Source of the DNA: Colias croceus | Lineage: Eukaryota > Arthropoda > Insecta > Lepidoptera > Pieridae | NCBI RefSeq assembly: GCF_905220415.1 | Contig: NC_059562.1 | Span: 79,501 to 143,500 of the forward strand | Direction: 5' to 3' | Length of the DNA: 64,000 nucleotides | Shown here: piece by piece, positions 42,642 to 55,068 of the stretch | Layout of the letters: every line of letters begins with the position of its first letter | Numbering within the stretch: the stretch's first letter is position 1 | Notes under the pieces: generated by a model | The model's input: the letters and a program-made list of their open reading frames with translations, nothing else | The model's database searches: none | Told to the model about the DNA's origin: nothing | Position numbers and translations under genes: made by a program

Positions 42642-45600
42642 TACAAAATTACCTATGACGGTACGTCAAGGAACAACCACAGGATACATTTGTTCCAGTT
42701 TCCGTTGAACTAGACGACCCCCTGCGTATTAATATATAATATATATATATATATACATTATAGACTGTCAGTATACAAGCAAGGATTATCACAGCGGGTA
42801 ATTATTCCCTTGATCTGCGCAGCCGTTCCGCGTCAAACGCAGCTCAGACTACCTTTGTGCACTCAACATTATAATCAACTACGTATATACTGGTGCTACT
42901 TGAATGCTCACTTTTAAAACGTTTTAAGGCTATTTCTAACTTTGTTTGGTTCAAACGTTTTCTTTTAATATCGCTTTTTGTATAAGCTTTGATATGGTAT
43001 TTTATACTTTATCTAGATTATAATTGTTTTCTTGTTCTGATTACATATTACGAAAAATTTTCTAAAATTAATGTCGGAAAGTCTTCATTTCTAAAGTGTT
43101 TGCTTTATGAGATAAAATCTGATTATTGTACTGCCGAGAGACTATAATAATGTTATTTTTACATACGAAGCAGGTTTGTCTCAAGTACTTATCTACAATA
43201 AAATTGACGCATATCGAGAAATATTTATGAAAATGAACAATGTTTTAAAGCACCATAAAAGAGGTTCAGTTTTTAAATCGATACACGAAGTCGTAAATGC
43301 GTAGGTTTAGAATTCCTCCCAGTTGTTCATCCCACGTGTATATGGACTTGCCAACTATGTGTTATCCACACTAATAATAGTATGTGTGTCTGTCTGTCTG
43401 TTACGCTATCTCAACTAAACTAATGAATAGATTTGGAAGAAATAGTTAAAGATAAATGTATAGATTTAGCAGAAATAGTTAACTATCAAATATTGTTGAA
43501 ATTGAGTATTATACTTACAAAGAAGGACTTTAAAAGACGTTGAAAAGCCAATTTTAATTTTTTACACGAAAACTTATAGACAGGTTGGTAACTGTCGCAA
43601 GTATACCAGTTACCATTATAGACGAAAAATCCTCGCCGTGATAAAGCCTGATAAGGAAATTCCCATCTAGGTCTCCGAGCAATCTGCGACCTATACCTAT
43701 CGAGATGATATCTTTAGGTAAAAGAAAATCGTTCTCAGTATAAAGCCAATATTAAATGCCACAATCTAGAAGAATGTTAAGTATTTTTTTGCTAATAAAT
43801 TATAATATTTGAAATATTATTTTTGCTAATACATACATTATAATATTTAAATTATTAATTACAATCTCATAAGGACTCTTAGTACCTCGGTAATAAATTA
43901 TTTATCTCTACCATTTATTATTCAGGTATTTATTTTTCTAGATATTTTATTTAGTAACTATTCGTAGACTCTACATAGTTACAAAAATAATGTGTTAGCC
44001 ATATGAACGTTCATAAAACTACAAACATTAAGTTAAGCTTTAGAGTTGAAGCGAAAAATCCAGAGGATAGCTTCAAATCCTTTATGGACAATAAAGTATA
44101 GAGATGGACGTAAAAACTTAACATAAGTTACACTTGAGATTTGCGGTTAAGTTACATTATTCATAGGGTAAGGTCAATGTATGATCTATACTGGTGAGTG
44201 GTGACAAAGTCAAAGGTGCGTAGTATTTTTTACTAACTTTCAAAATGTGATTGATTTAACTTAATAGGTAATTTTGTTTTGCTCTTCTTTTTTTTTAACT
44301 TGAACTGTTTTTCAATGTTTACTATTATTAGGCCTACGTTGAAAACATGGTAAGTATTCACCACAAAGGGAGAAACAGACTTGTTTTAGGTCTGAACTTT
44401 TTAAATTATTTTCGCTTAAAAAGCTTTGTGTAGGTGTAGAGTTATACTTCTGTTGGAGATAAAAATACTAAGTTAATCATACTCTAAGACAAGTATAAAC
44501 GTGATTTAAACTTCTAATGGCATAGGATCTTAAATAATGCCTATTTTATATCTTAGGATATTTTAGACTTATCCATAATCAAGCTATTAGGTACTTGCCT
44601 GTGTTAAAATCATCGCTTCAATGTATCTAAGACGTACAACCATACAATGTAACACCGCATATAATATAATACTATGTACAAGAAGCACGCACCAGTGAAC
44701 AGTTATATGGATTTAGTTGCAAATTCAGTAAATGTGTATGCAGAGTTATCTCGGAATATTTACGACGTATGTCTCCTCTAGCAAATGTTGCTATTGTCGA
44801 CGCATCTCGACGCTCCGTACTGAACTGAATGTATCAATTTGTACACGAAACTTCCTGGATGTTTAGCTCATTTAGAGTCTTGTAAAACCTAGAGTAGCAT
44901 ATATCACGAGGGTAAAAAAGCAGAAGAAATATTATTATATTATGAAAACAAAAAGCGCGACTGTTAATTTAAATAGCTTATGTCACTGCCAAAATTCTGA
45001 TGATTATAACGACACCTCTATAAGTCAAAACCTGTCCAGTAGTTTGGACTGTCGGGCGTGCCAAAGAAATATGTACCTATATATACAGAAATACTTACAT
45101 ACATACATACATACCCTCGAAAAATAAGCCTTCTTCTTTCGCATTCGGGTAAAAACCTTTTGGGAAGAATCTGTGGGACTGCTATATTATTATTTAATCT
45201 CGGATATTACTACCAAAATTAATTTCAATCTGTTGTGACGTTAAGTCGTGAAAGATACACACAATATATCTTATATCTAGAATCAGTAGCCAGCTTTATT
45301 ACAGAACACTAATAAAATTAACAAACGAATTGACGCATCTTATCCCAAGTTATATTTCAAGTATGCACGGTACGTGTATCGTAAAGTTTTACAGGCAAAG
45401 CTTCAAATACTTTATACTTATCGTAACCGGTAAATCCCGGTGATAACCCCCGGTCACCGGTTTTATGCTGGCTCCAGGCAAGGGCCAGTCCTATCGAAGC
45501 TAATAACTTTAAGTGATTATGCCTTTCCTTTAAGGACACTGGCGTGTCTATCGCTGTGGAAATTTATTATTTTATAGGCAATGTACTCATTATAATTCCG

Positions 45601-45686
45601 ATTTCATAATTATGTACGTACTATCCTTATTTTGTTTTCTTAGTAAACGCCTATTAAATAAAAAATAAATTATATATAATTAGTAA
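42642..45686. other. Non-coding stretch
   Basis: No gene. It includes an (AT)n tract near 42,730-42,760 and a Helitron-like fragment at 43,367-43,440 (TGTGTGTCTGTCTGTCTGTT...AACTAAACTAATGAATAG). A nested palindrome of AACCGGT and CCGGTGA lies at 45,425-45,462. A 60-codon frame over that palindrome (45,357-45,539, -) has no known domain. Confidence 0.45.
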
Positions 45687-47774
45687 TTTGATTCGTTTGG
45701 AGGAAACATCTTTCAAATAACAAAACTCTCAACTGCTGAATCGATTGAAGATAAGGTAAATTTGTTCAACACATTTATTATACAATTATACGATAAACAC
45801 GCACCTTTGCGTCCTATTAAATTGAAGCATCTCCCTGCGCCTTGGTTAACTGATAGCCTTAGGGAAATTATCAATTGCAAGGCTAAAGCTAAAAGCAAAT
45901 TGAAACAAAAACACTGTGACCTGCATCGTGAAGAATTCAAGAAAATACGTAATCGCTGCAACACTATGTGCAGAGACGCTCAAAAACGCTACATACACGA
46001 ATCTGTGCAGAATGGAGATTCGGCTAGAGTCTGGAAATTTTTGAAGACCCTTGGAGTTGGTAAATCTTCCTGTAAAACCGAAATTCCCAATAGCATTTCC
46101 ATTAACGACCTTAATAAACACTTTTCCTCACCCTCCTTTGTATTCGATCCTCTTTGTAAACACAAGACACTTGATTCTCTTTCATCTAAACCTACTCCAC
46201 CCTTTCCGCCTTTCCATATTAGCCAATTCTCTGTCGCCGACGTTAAAAAGAACATTTTGTCCATCACTTCTAAGGCTGTAGGCGTTGATTGCATTGGTCG
46301 TAATATGATCATCCCCATCCTTGATCTGATCGCTCCTGTTATAACCGATATCCTCAATTTTTCCATCTCTTCAAGTACTTTTCCTCATTCGTGGAAAAGC
46401 GCTAATATAATCCCTCTCCCCAAATCTAAAAATCCTTCTACCCTCTCCGATTTTCGTCCTATATCTATATTACCTTTCCTTTCGAAAGTCTTAGAGCGGT
46501 TAGTACAGCAGCAACTCTCAAGATTCCTTAACAAAAACAACCTTCTCAATCCTTTCCAGTCCGGTTTCCGTCCGGGTCATAGTACGGCCACTGCGTTAGT
46601 CAAGATCACAGACGATATTAGACTGAGTATGGACAAAAGGCAGCTCACAATACTTACACTACTTGACTTTAGTAACGCGTTTAACACAGTTGATCACGAT
46701 GTTTTGTTGAGCTTGCTACGCGTTTCTTTTAACTTGTCACCGGCAGTGATTAATTGGTTTAGCAGCTATCTCGGGGGCCGCCGGCAGCGCATTCTACTGG
46801 ACGAGTGTTACTCATCCTGGTCTGATATTACTTCTGGCGTTCCTCAGGGTAGTGTGCTGTCTCCCCTCCTTTTTTCCTTATTTATCAACTCCATTGCTTC
46901 GAATATTTCCGGTCTCTACCATATGTACGCGGACGATTTGCAAATTTATTGTCATTCATCACTTGAAGACCTAAGTGGGAAAGTAGCACTCATGAATGAT
47001 GATTTACGTACCATTAGTAATTGGAGCCGCGACCATGGTCTATGCATTAATCCGAAAAAATCGCAGGTGATTATTATTGGGAGTCAGTCGCTTATATCTA
47101 AAATTGATTGGTCCTCTATGCCTAAAGTTTGCATAAATAACACTGACATTCCATACAGTTCCACCGTTAAGAGTCTTGGTGTTTTTATTGACGAAACTCT
47201 TTCGTGGACAAATCAAATTAAAGAACTGAGGAAAAAAGTATTTGCAGCAGCTGGCTCTCTCAGACGACTCCGAAACTTTCTACTTATTCCCACTAAAATT
47301 GCTCTTGCTCAGTCCCTTCTCCTATCCCTGTTTGACTACGCAGATGTCTCCTATCCTGATCTCCTCCAATTCCAACTTGATAGTCTTGAGCGTCTCCAGA
47401 ACTTCTGTGTGAGATTTATTTTTGGTCTACGTAAATATGATCACATTAGTGAATACCGCACAAGACTCAAGTGGCTCCCTGTCAGACTCCGCCGGGACTC
47501 TCATATCCTTAACCTTTTGTACTGCATCCTTTTCTGTCCAAACACGCCTTCCTACCTAAAAAGTAATTTCCAATTCTTGAGCTCCTCCACCCGTTCCCCA
47601 CGATCATTTAATAAACTCCTGTTGTATGTTCCTGTTCATAGATCTAATTTCTATGATAGCTCCTTTACGGTTCGTGCTATCAAGCTGTGGAACAGTCTGC
47701 CCGACAGTATCAGAAGAGCTGAGACACTGAATGAGTTCAAAAAGCAAGTATATAATTACTATTTATCTTTATGA
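45687..47774 (+). CDS. CR1/L2-like non-LTR reverse transcriptase ORF, 5'-truncated
   Basis: The frame is open from 45,687 (a stop lies at 45,684) to TAA/TGA at 47,774. The first 25 codons precede a TTG, so no true start exists. It encodes the region after the endonuclease. Counting from the TTG at 45,762: linker with DKHAPLR (11-17), then RT with SDFRPISILP (229-238), LDFSNAF (D302), SGVPQGSVLSP (358-368), MYADD (388-392) and LGVFID (472-477), and a C-terminal conserved block with AIKLWNSLPDSIR (639-651). The RT and C-terminal motifs are intact with no frameshift. The endonuclease is gone, so this copy cannot move by itself. Assignment to the CR1/L2 group (Daphne or Kiri-like) rests on motif style and the simple-repeat tail. 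Jockey is a less likely alternative because there is no poly(A) tail. Confidence 0.85.
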   Translation, partial: FDSFGGNIFQITKLSTAESIEDKVNLFNTFIIQLYDKHAPLRPIKLKHLPAPWLTDSLREIINCKAKAKSKLKQKHCDLHREEFKKIRNRCNTMCRDAQKRYIHESVQNGDSARVWKFLKTLGVGKSSCKTEIPNSISINDLNKHFSSPSFVFDPLCKHKTLDSLSSKPTPPFPPFHISQFSVADVKKNILSITSKAVGVDCIGRNMIIPILDLIAPVITDILNFSISSSTFPHSWKSANIIPLPKSKNPSTLSDFRPISILPFLSKVLERLVQQQLSRFLNKNNLLNPFQSGFRPGHSTATALVKITDDIRLSMDKRQLTILTLLDFSNAFNTVDHDVLLSLLRVSFNLSPAVINWFSSYLGGRRQRILLDECYSSWSDITSGVPQGSVLSPLLFSLFINSIASNISGLYHMYADDLQIYCHSSLEDLSGKVALMNDDLRTISNWSRDHGLCINPKKSQVIIIGSQSLISKIDWSSMPKVCINNTDIPYSSTVKSLGVFIDETLSWTNQIKELRKKVFAAAGSLRRLRNFLLIPTKIALAQSLLLSLFDYADVSYPDLLQFQLDSLERLQNFCVRFIFGLRKYDHISEYRTRLKWLPVRLRRDSHILNLLYCILFCPNTPSYLKSNFQFLSSSTRSPRSFNKLLLYVPVHRSNFYDSSFTVRAIKLWNSLPDSIRRAETLNEFKKQVYNYYLSL

Positions 47775-48049
47775 AATGTATATTTGTGTGTATATGTATA
47801 TTATTTTAATATGTAGTATACTCATTTATTTAACTATGTATAGTATATTCTTATGTGTATATATGTATAATTTTATTATAAATTGTGTTGTGCACCATCG
47901 ACCTCAATATATTACGTAATTCTCATGATCCTTGACCTAAGGTTGCCTGGAAGAGATCGCTGTATTAGCGATAAGGCCGCCTTTTTGTACTTTTTTTTCT
48001 ATTTTCTGTGTTTTTTTGTTATTATTTTGTTACTGGTGCAAATAAAGTA

Positions 48050-48084
48050 TTCATTCATTCATTCATTCATTCATTCATTCATTC
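48050..48084 (+). repeat. (ATTC)n 3' terminal repeat of the non-LTR element
   Basis: About eight tandem ATTC units close the element. The inverse (GAAT)n caps the related fragment at 60,131. Such tails are typical of CR1/L2-type elements. Confidence 0.8.
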
Positions 48085-50489
48085 AAAACTTGATAATAGA
48101 AACATTAAAATATTTTTAATAACAATTTTTAATTCATTCTCTAAATCTCAAAGCTGTTAATAAATATAATAATTATATTTAATAAAATTCCCGTCTGCGG
48201 ATGTTTTTATTTCATCATTCCTTATTCGCATTCTGTTCATTAAAAATATCTCATTTTATCCCGTCTAGTTTCTTGCGACACTTGTTTTCGTTAAAAACTT
48301 TGAAATTGTTAATTAAACTTACACAGAATGACTTATTTTAAAAAACATAGAATGATGCTGTTAAAAATGTTCTCTTAAAAATTTATAATCTTGTTTTATG
48401 AGCTTTTAAAGTACGTTACAAACTTACAAGAATCTGTGGCGTGGTTGGAACTATAATTTGTTCCGTTTTGTTTATTTAACCGACTTTGAACATAATTTTA
48501 TACATTAATGTAATATTGTTATTTAAATATAAAAGTCAAAGCGCACTGGTTTGCTTGGGTGCCTTCTAAATGTAAAATAGAGCAATATTCTTATTAGTAA
48601 GAGCAACCAATATTTAGTTCTCTAATGTAGAAATATTTAAAACAATAGCATTTTAGATTTTATTATTAGTCGGGATAAGTAGGTTTTTGTCATTTATGTT
48701 ATGTTTTTATGTGAAACATAGGAACCCAGCATTTTTAACATCTCCTTATTTAAAAACAATTTCTATATTTAATTTTAAATGGAACAATAAAAACAAATGT
48801 AATGAGACCCTTTTGTATTCATAGACTTGAAAAAACCTGTTAACGTTCCATCCAGATTCTAGATAGAATAAAGTATCAATAAAACTAAATAAACTGTTTC
48901 AAATAATAGACTACATTTGCATTACATATACCTACGTAGGATTTTTATAAGTTGTAGTCTTAAATAGAGATTAGATATTTATAGAGACTAATAAAATTTC
49001 CTTGTAATGTATAATTTTGTGTAGATAATTTTTTTTTGTTGAAAGATTAGTGACATCTTAGTATAATATTATTTTATGAAGTAGAAGAGTAGCGAACCAA
49101 ACAAACGAACGTAAATTGAAATCTTTATAATAATACGAGTTTAATGTTTATCTGGTTGTTATTAACTGGACTTAGGTACTGATTATTGATATGAACAATA
49201 AAGGTGAGACCGTGCGGTTTCCACAACCGGCGACAAACACATTCATTTTCAACCGATCCAGATTAAATTAATTAAGTTTTAATTGTATTCGATTATCGCG
49301 CAATCTACCAAACTCACTAAAAATCGGATTAACGACCAAAAAGCTACACACATAAAAAAATGTCGGTTGCTCTACGTTTCTTAAAAATTATTCAAATCAG
49401 TAGTTTAAGAGATCCCACTAAATAGACTTATAAAAATAACTTTCATAGTAAGAATTAATTTATTAATTAATAGCCTTTCGTGGCAAGAGAACATGTAAAT
49501 AGAAGATGAGCAATATGTTTAGGATATTGCAGTAGTTTTGTTCCGAAACACAAGTTATTCAAAAACATAAGGCGTTGGTACGTGCGCGGCATGGTGAGCG
49601 CATCACGTGGCTCACTGACTATACGGCCAGTGTAGGCTAGGAGCTGCTGATGGAAATAATTTAAATCTCTTTTTAGTAATTTTTTATTTGATTTTGACAT
49701 AAGTATCTAATGTACCTACCTATGTTTTAATAGGCAAAGAAAAGTAGCAATTAGTGTGCTTACATAATGAAATTTTTATCGTATATCTATTGGGCATTAT
49801 ATTCTACCAACCTACTTCTTACTATAAGGTACACAAACAAATATTTATAGTACCTACCTAAGTGGGCAGTTATAAAACATTTCTCTAATATAGTCCTGCG
49901 AAAAAGTGACTTATTACTACTGCATACTCATAAAAACATCCCATGAATTTTTAATTACAGTACATCCAATTCCTATTTACTCCGCGAAAAATGCAAGCAA
50001 ATATTTTTGTTTGTAAACATTTTTACCAGGAGATAATTATAGAAGCAGCTCTTAGCGCAAAGAAACAATTCCCACACTTGAGAAGTACCTTGAAAGTTAC
50101 GCGTCATTCAGTCCGTATCGCACATTATGGTTTATACGCTATATACCAGTTATATCTAGCGGCTAGCACTCTAACAGATTACATATACAATACCTAGATA
50201 TCTTACTAAAGCTATGATACTAAAATTCTGGGCACGCCGCTAAAGAAATAACAAACTATAAATATCACATAGAAATTGTACAATCATAATCATAAACATT
50301 TTCTGTTTCTAATGTTACTTAGTTGAGATCAACTTAGCTTCGTCTAGTTTACATAATTCGTTGGGTTCTATATAACGACAAAGTATGCCTTATACAACTT
50401 CGCAGCTTATTTCATTTCTTTCAAGATATTTTTCGCTATGAAAAGTGTAAAATTAATTTCAGATATTTCAACGGATTTGTAACTTATGT
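48085..50489. other. Non-coding stretch
   Basis: AT-rich. The frames at 49,467-49,700 (-) and 49,991-50,197 (+) show no recognisable domain. No RNA genes seen. Confidence 0.45.
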
Positions 50490-50672
50490 TCAGTACTAAC
50501 TAACGTTATAAATAGAAACTGTATGTCAGTCTGTTTCTACTTCACGAATAACCATTGAACCGATTTAAATGAAATGTGATATAGAGATACCTTCTATAAT
50601 AACTACTCGAGAAAGGACAAGGGATAGTTTTCATCCCGGAAATCCCACGGAAAGCCGCGGGCGGAAAGCTAG
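50490..50672 (+). mobile_element. Non-autonomous Helitron-like element (variant body)
   Basis: It begins near TCAGTACTAACTAACGTTAT, contains 'GTCTGTTTCTACTTCACG' and 'TTTTCATCCCGGAAATCCCACGG', and ends AAGCCGCGGGCGGAAAGCTAG followed by T. The same body type as the next copy. Confidence 0.6.
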
Positions 50673-50906
50673 TCTTAAATAAAAAAAAGCTCTTTCCATA
50701 TCTAAAAATGTTCTCCTTTATCTCACGTAAACTGTTGTTCTGTCATTAAATTTTAATGTCTCGGAGATAGAGCCTTGACCGGGAAGATAATGGAAAACTC
50801 AATGTGAGACAATTGTTTTTAAAACTGTTGTAAATACGACGTTAGTTCTTGTCTTTTATATTTCTGAAACGTGTGTCTGAATTTGAGGGCTACAGTTTAC
50901 AGTATA

Positions 50907-51134
50907 TCCTACTATATTATAAATGCGAAAGTTTGTATGGATGTATGGCTGTATGGATGTTTGTTACTCTTTAACGTAAAAACTACTGAACCGATTACAA
51001 TGAAATTTACCACACATATAGAAGGTAACTTGGATTAACACATAGGATAGTTTTTATCCCGGAAATCCCACGGGAACGGGAACTATGCGGGTTTTCCTTT
51101 GCAAACGCGGGCGAAGCCGCGGGCGGAAATCTAG
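50907..51134 (+). mobile_element. Non-autonomous Helitron (MINIME/Lep1-like, variant body)
   Basis: It starts TCCTACTATATTATAAATGC after A and ends with the CGCGGGCGAAGCCGCG hairpin, GGCGGAAATCTAG, then T. An internal GTATGGAT repeat lies near the 5' end, as in the microsatellite-associated subgroup. No ORF. Confidence 0.7.
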
Positions 51135-51208
51135 TTTTAAAATAAATTGAAATTGATTCGTCGTTATTGAATATTATAGAAACTGGTATGTAGGTATATT
51201 TACTGAAA

Positions 51209-51385
51209 TCTATACTAATATTATAAAGCTGAATAGTTTGTTTGTTTGAACGCGCTAATATCAGGAACTACTGGTTCGATTTGAAAATTTCTTTCGGTGT
51301 TAGATAGCCCATTCATCGAGGAAGGCTATTATAGGCTATATTATATCATCACGCTAAAACCAACCAAACCGCAGAGCACAGCTAG
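51209..51385 (+). mobile_element. Non-autonomous Helitron, Lep1-like
   Basis: TCTATACTAATATTATAAAG start after A, CTAG end before T, and the standard body. The 3' hairpin has decayed (ACCAACCAAACCGCAGAGCA replaces the GCGGGTGAAACCGC stem), so this is an older copy. It lies only 75 bp from the previous Helitron. Confidence 0.7.
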
Positions 51386-51694
51386 TAAAGAATACAGAAA
51401 TACATATAGTGTCGTCTTTTGAGCTTCCATTTAAACATTTTATAAGTGAATGTAAGTAGGTACGATACATTATTTTAAATGTTTGAATAAAAGTAAAATA
51501 TGTATCTTTCTTTGCCCACGCATTTCTCCGAAACTATGAATCGGTAAAAAGCTAATATTTTTTTATTGACACAATTTACAAGGTTTTATTACAGATTTTA
51601 TTGAATTGGGTTTGTTGACATATGAAAGAAAGTCAGTAAATAGTAATAATGTAGGAAAAATATATAATTTTAAATCTTATTAATCTAGTAGGTA

Positions 51695-51835
51695 CTTATT
51701 AAACGTGAAAGTTTGTGAGGATGAATGTAAGTACAGAATCGTCTACATTGAACGCGTATGTTTGTTCATCTTTCACGAGAAAACCACTGAAAGGATTTTG
51801 ATGACATTTCGGAGTGACAAAGCTTATGTAGAGCA
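51695..51835 (+). mobile_element. Helitron-like fragment
   Basis: It shares 'AACGTGAAAGTTTGTGAGGA' and 'TCTTTCACGAGAAAACCACTG' with the copy at 40,714-40,902, but the hairpin-CTAG end is missing. Confidence 0.5.
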
Positions 51836-53268
51836 CTGCCAGTATATCAAATTTTGTAATAATTTAGAGAGCAATCGTGGCATATTTAAACATACTTCAA
51901 GTAGTTAATTACATTTACTAAAATAGTATCTCAAACTCATGTAAATTTCACTCCGAAATATTCCTATTGTTATTCGAATGTAAAGCAAATTACACTTGGA
52001 CTAAGGCAGTACTAATGACCCCTATCTCATAACTTATGTACCACGTAATTATCGCAGACAAGGCATTAAATATTACACTAATAATTACGAGCAAATGCAG
52101 GGCGTTAGACATGTATGCAGTTCTTTGAATGTCTAATTTGTATGTGGGTATGTTTTGAATAGACTTGATTAGTTTTGATGTATAAGTAGCGTATATAAGT
52201 AGCGATATTGCATAGAAAGAATTACGTAATGAATATACAGTATAAAGTTATTTATGATATCATATTATTGTCGAAGTAGGTTTTAGTTATTTTCAATAGA
52301 AATCACGTTATCTACTAATTTGCTCCGAAACTGAAAAACATACAGCAATCTTTATGTTTACTAAATAATTTTATAAATTTTACCCGCCCTCGTTTGTGAT
52401 TATTATATTTTAGAAACATTTTTACTTCAATAACCTTGAAATATTGACTTACCTGAACAAAATATTATCCCATAATCTGCAAAATTGATGAGTATCATAA
52501 ATAATGAATCTTACTTTTATCTTTTCACCGGAAGCTATCTGACAAAGCTCCAATCAAATAAAGCTTAGCATAATCTGCAGGATTACTACCTTTTGTACAT
52601 ACACGATTGGTCCAACAATCGACTAATTGAATGCTTATCGGCTTATATCTGTTGCCACTTTGTTTTATTCGATAATAAATTAAACCGACACGTGATAATA
52701 GCGCACTTTTAAAGCCACATCATTTTGCTGTTTATTTATGAAAATGCAATTATAGTAAATCTCGCACCGTCAGCAACAACATTGATGTAAGTGGCTTATT
52801 AACTATCTGCGTAATTATTGTGTATTTTTATGAAACTTATCTTATTATATGATAACTGTCAATTAACATGGATTCATGACGGCATTGATTTTAACTTATA
52901 CATATATATTTTATTTACTATGCATATTCAAAATTGTTTTGCACAAGTTTACTAAAACGCATATTCAAGAAGTGACAAGAAACATAGGCTCTATCGAGAT
53001 TGTAACTAAATTGTCCAGGCTCAAAACAGTGATCTTCGTTGCTGACGGTACTGAAATGTAGTGAAGTCGAGAACAAAGGTCGTGTTTGTGTACCGTCTGC
53101 AGCGTCAGACCTTCCCGGGCTGATGACGCCCCGAGGCGGGCCCTTTTAGCAGACGTTTGAGGGCTTTTATGTCCTGTAACGTCTGAAAAGTGCACTTCCT
53201 TATTCTGTAAGATAATGTGGAATACGCTTGATAGGATACTAAGAGTGGACGGTGTTTTTTATTCTGTA
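51836..53268. other. Non-coding stretch
   Basis: No gene called. Around 53,090-53,200 a GC-richer patch (GGGCTGATGACGCCCCGAGG) allows two overlapping - strand frames of 66-76 codons with no recognised domain. It may be a decayed element. Confidence 0.4.
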
Positions 53269-53461
53269 CTAGCTTAAAGCCCGCGGCTTCGACCGCTTTG
53301 TCCAAAACCGAATAAATTATATACTAAAACCTTCCTCTTGAATCACTCTATGTATTAAAAAAACGCATCAAAATCCGTTGCGTAGTTTTAAAGATTTTTG
53401 CAACTGCATACAAAGGGACATAGGGACAAAGAATGCGACTTTGTACTATGTAGAGATTATG
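53269..53461 (-). mobile_element. Diverged Helitron-like element, - strand
   Basis: CTAG at 53,269 adjoins AAAGCCCGCGGCTTCGACCG. The body 'ACTCTATGTATTAAAAAAAC', 'GCATCAAAATCCGTTGCGTAG' and 'AAGGGACATAGGGACAAAGA' is a distinct subfamily. The same body is seen in opposite orientation at 54,957-55,068. Confidence 0.55.
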
Positions 53462-54956
53462 TACTTGTATAAAACACAGGTAACATAGGTATATAGTTAT
53501 TGAATGTTTTGTTACGTACAGACACGAGACTGCAAATTCACTCTACATATCAAAAATATCCTTATTTTCTATGTAATAAAAATGATTCGTTAGGTAAATG
53601 TATTGCTAAGCGCAAAACACCTTTTTGTTAAGTCACAATTCACAAAGCAGGTTCTTATGGAGAGCAAATACGAAAAAGGGGAAATAGTAAAGAACAACGT
53701 CTGCTGGGGCTACTTTTTCAACATGTAAAACTGTCTAATGTATCACGATTAAAACATGTTTAGATAAATTTAGATTTCTACTACATTACCCGACACAACT
53801 ACTATAGGTAAACTACACTACTTTCATAGCGTAAAATCAGCAAGACTTCACGGCATTCAGCGATTATCTCCAAGCGGCGTTCGAGTTTAAACGTCTTAGG
53901 CGTAACAGTGTTAAAATCTTGCGTAACCCGGCAACCGGGTATCCGGGATCCGGGACCCAGCAACCGTCGCTACAGTGACGAAGTTACTTGTTTAGTGTCT
54001 TGCAGTTGATTAAAACTTCCTCTGCTCCCGAAGGTTTCGCATGCCTCAAGTGCTGGAAGGATTGCTTTCAAACTAACAACTATTTTGGATTCTTTTATCT
54101 AGGCTGCGTTTTTGTGGAGCTTTAATTTGCTGAGTTTCAATTGGACGTCTATTTTGATGATTTGATGATGTATTAGGTAGAGTCATAAATAATTTACTAT
54201 GAATGAAAATCCAAATATATATAGTTAATAGTAATTTTATGCTCATTACAAAACGATCAACCACCGAACCTTGATCTAGTTGATTTCATTTTTCATTTTC
54301 ATTTTTAATCAAATAATATCAAAGTAGGTACTTATTGGGTAACTATTGGTTATGAATTATATGACGGCATAGCAACAGGTCGCTTTCATAGACGGTGCTA
54401 GTTTAGGAAAGGGAGGAGTCAACATTCATTCTATAAAATATAGTTTTGGAGAATCTATAAAAAGACAAATTTATGTTCGATATAGGTAGTAATAATCGCT
54501 TAAAAATGTGGCCCAAAAATCTTATTCTTACCATAGCAACTTGTGTAAATCAGGTAGCTGTATATCTTTGGAAGTCGCTGTCAATCTCATATATTTAGTA
54601 AAAACAAACGAACTTATTCCATTTCGGATTCATCCTCAAGGATATAATAAAGTTACTTACAGCAGTACGTTTCCAATGAAGTTTACGGCAAATTCTTTAA
54701 AAGGAACTACAGATGGCATTATATCCGATATAGCCTTTCAATGGGATATAAATAAGTGCAGACAAACAAAAGAATTGCTCGCGATAAATGTCGAATGGAA
54801 ACGATACTCTGCTCCAGACCTCGCTTGATGTTTTTATGAACGTATCACTTTGTTCAGTATTTTGATTTGATTACGTGACTGAGTGGTTCTATCCTTGCTA
54901 TTGGTACCTAGTATTTATTCTATTTACAGTCAAAAGCGTTATTGATCACTACATCA
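53462..54956. other. Non-coding stretch with one unexplained frame
   Basis: A 106-codon + frame at 54,508-54,828 starts MAQKSYSYHSNLCKSGSCIS. I do not recognise it and see no splice or promoter support. At 53,930-53,970 'CCCGGCAACCGGGTATCCGG' forms short GC-rich direct repeats. Nothing else is supported. Confidence 0.35.
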
Positions 54957-55068
54957 TACAAAGTCGCCTTCTCTGTCCCTATGCTTGAATATTTAAAACT
55001 ACGCAACGGATTTTGATACGGTTTGTTTTAATAGATAGAGTGGTTCTCAAGGAAGGTTTTAGTATATA
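54957..55068 (+). mobile_element. Helitron-like fragment of the 53.3-kb subfamily
   Basis: 'ACAAAGTCGCCTTCTCTGTC', 'AACTACGCAACGGATTTTG', 'ATAGATAGAGTGGTTCTCAAG' and 'GGAAGGTTTTAGTATATAAT' parallel the inverse of 53,310-53,450. The CTAG end is lost. Confidence 0.5.

Larger units (their letters stand above)
45687..48084 (+). mobile_element. 5'-truncated CR1/L2-like non-LTR retrotransposon
   Basis: It contains the ORF above, a ~280-bp 3' UTR, the GGTTGCCTGG...ATAAGGCCGCC tail module with a hairpin (47,956-47,972), AATAAAG and a terminal (ATTC)n array. Two relatives of its 3' end are present at 6.35-6.48 kb and 60.13-60.31 kb. The left boundary is where homology to the ORF stops. No clear target duplication was found. 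Confidence 0.8.

Noticed and set aside
42730..42760. (AT)n tract as an origin or promoter
   Set aside because: A simple dinucleotide repeat; nothing else supports a function.
45713..46366. - strand frames of 83-125 codons
   Set aside because: Shadows of the CR1/L2-like reverse transcriptase ORF.
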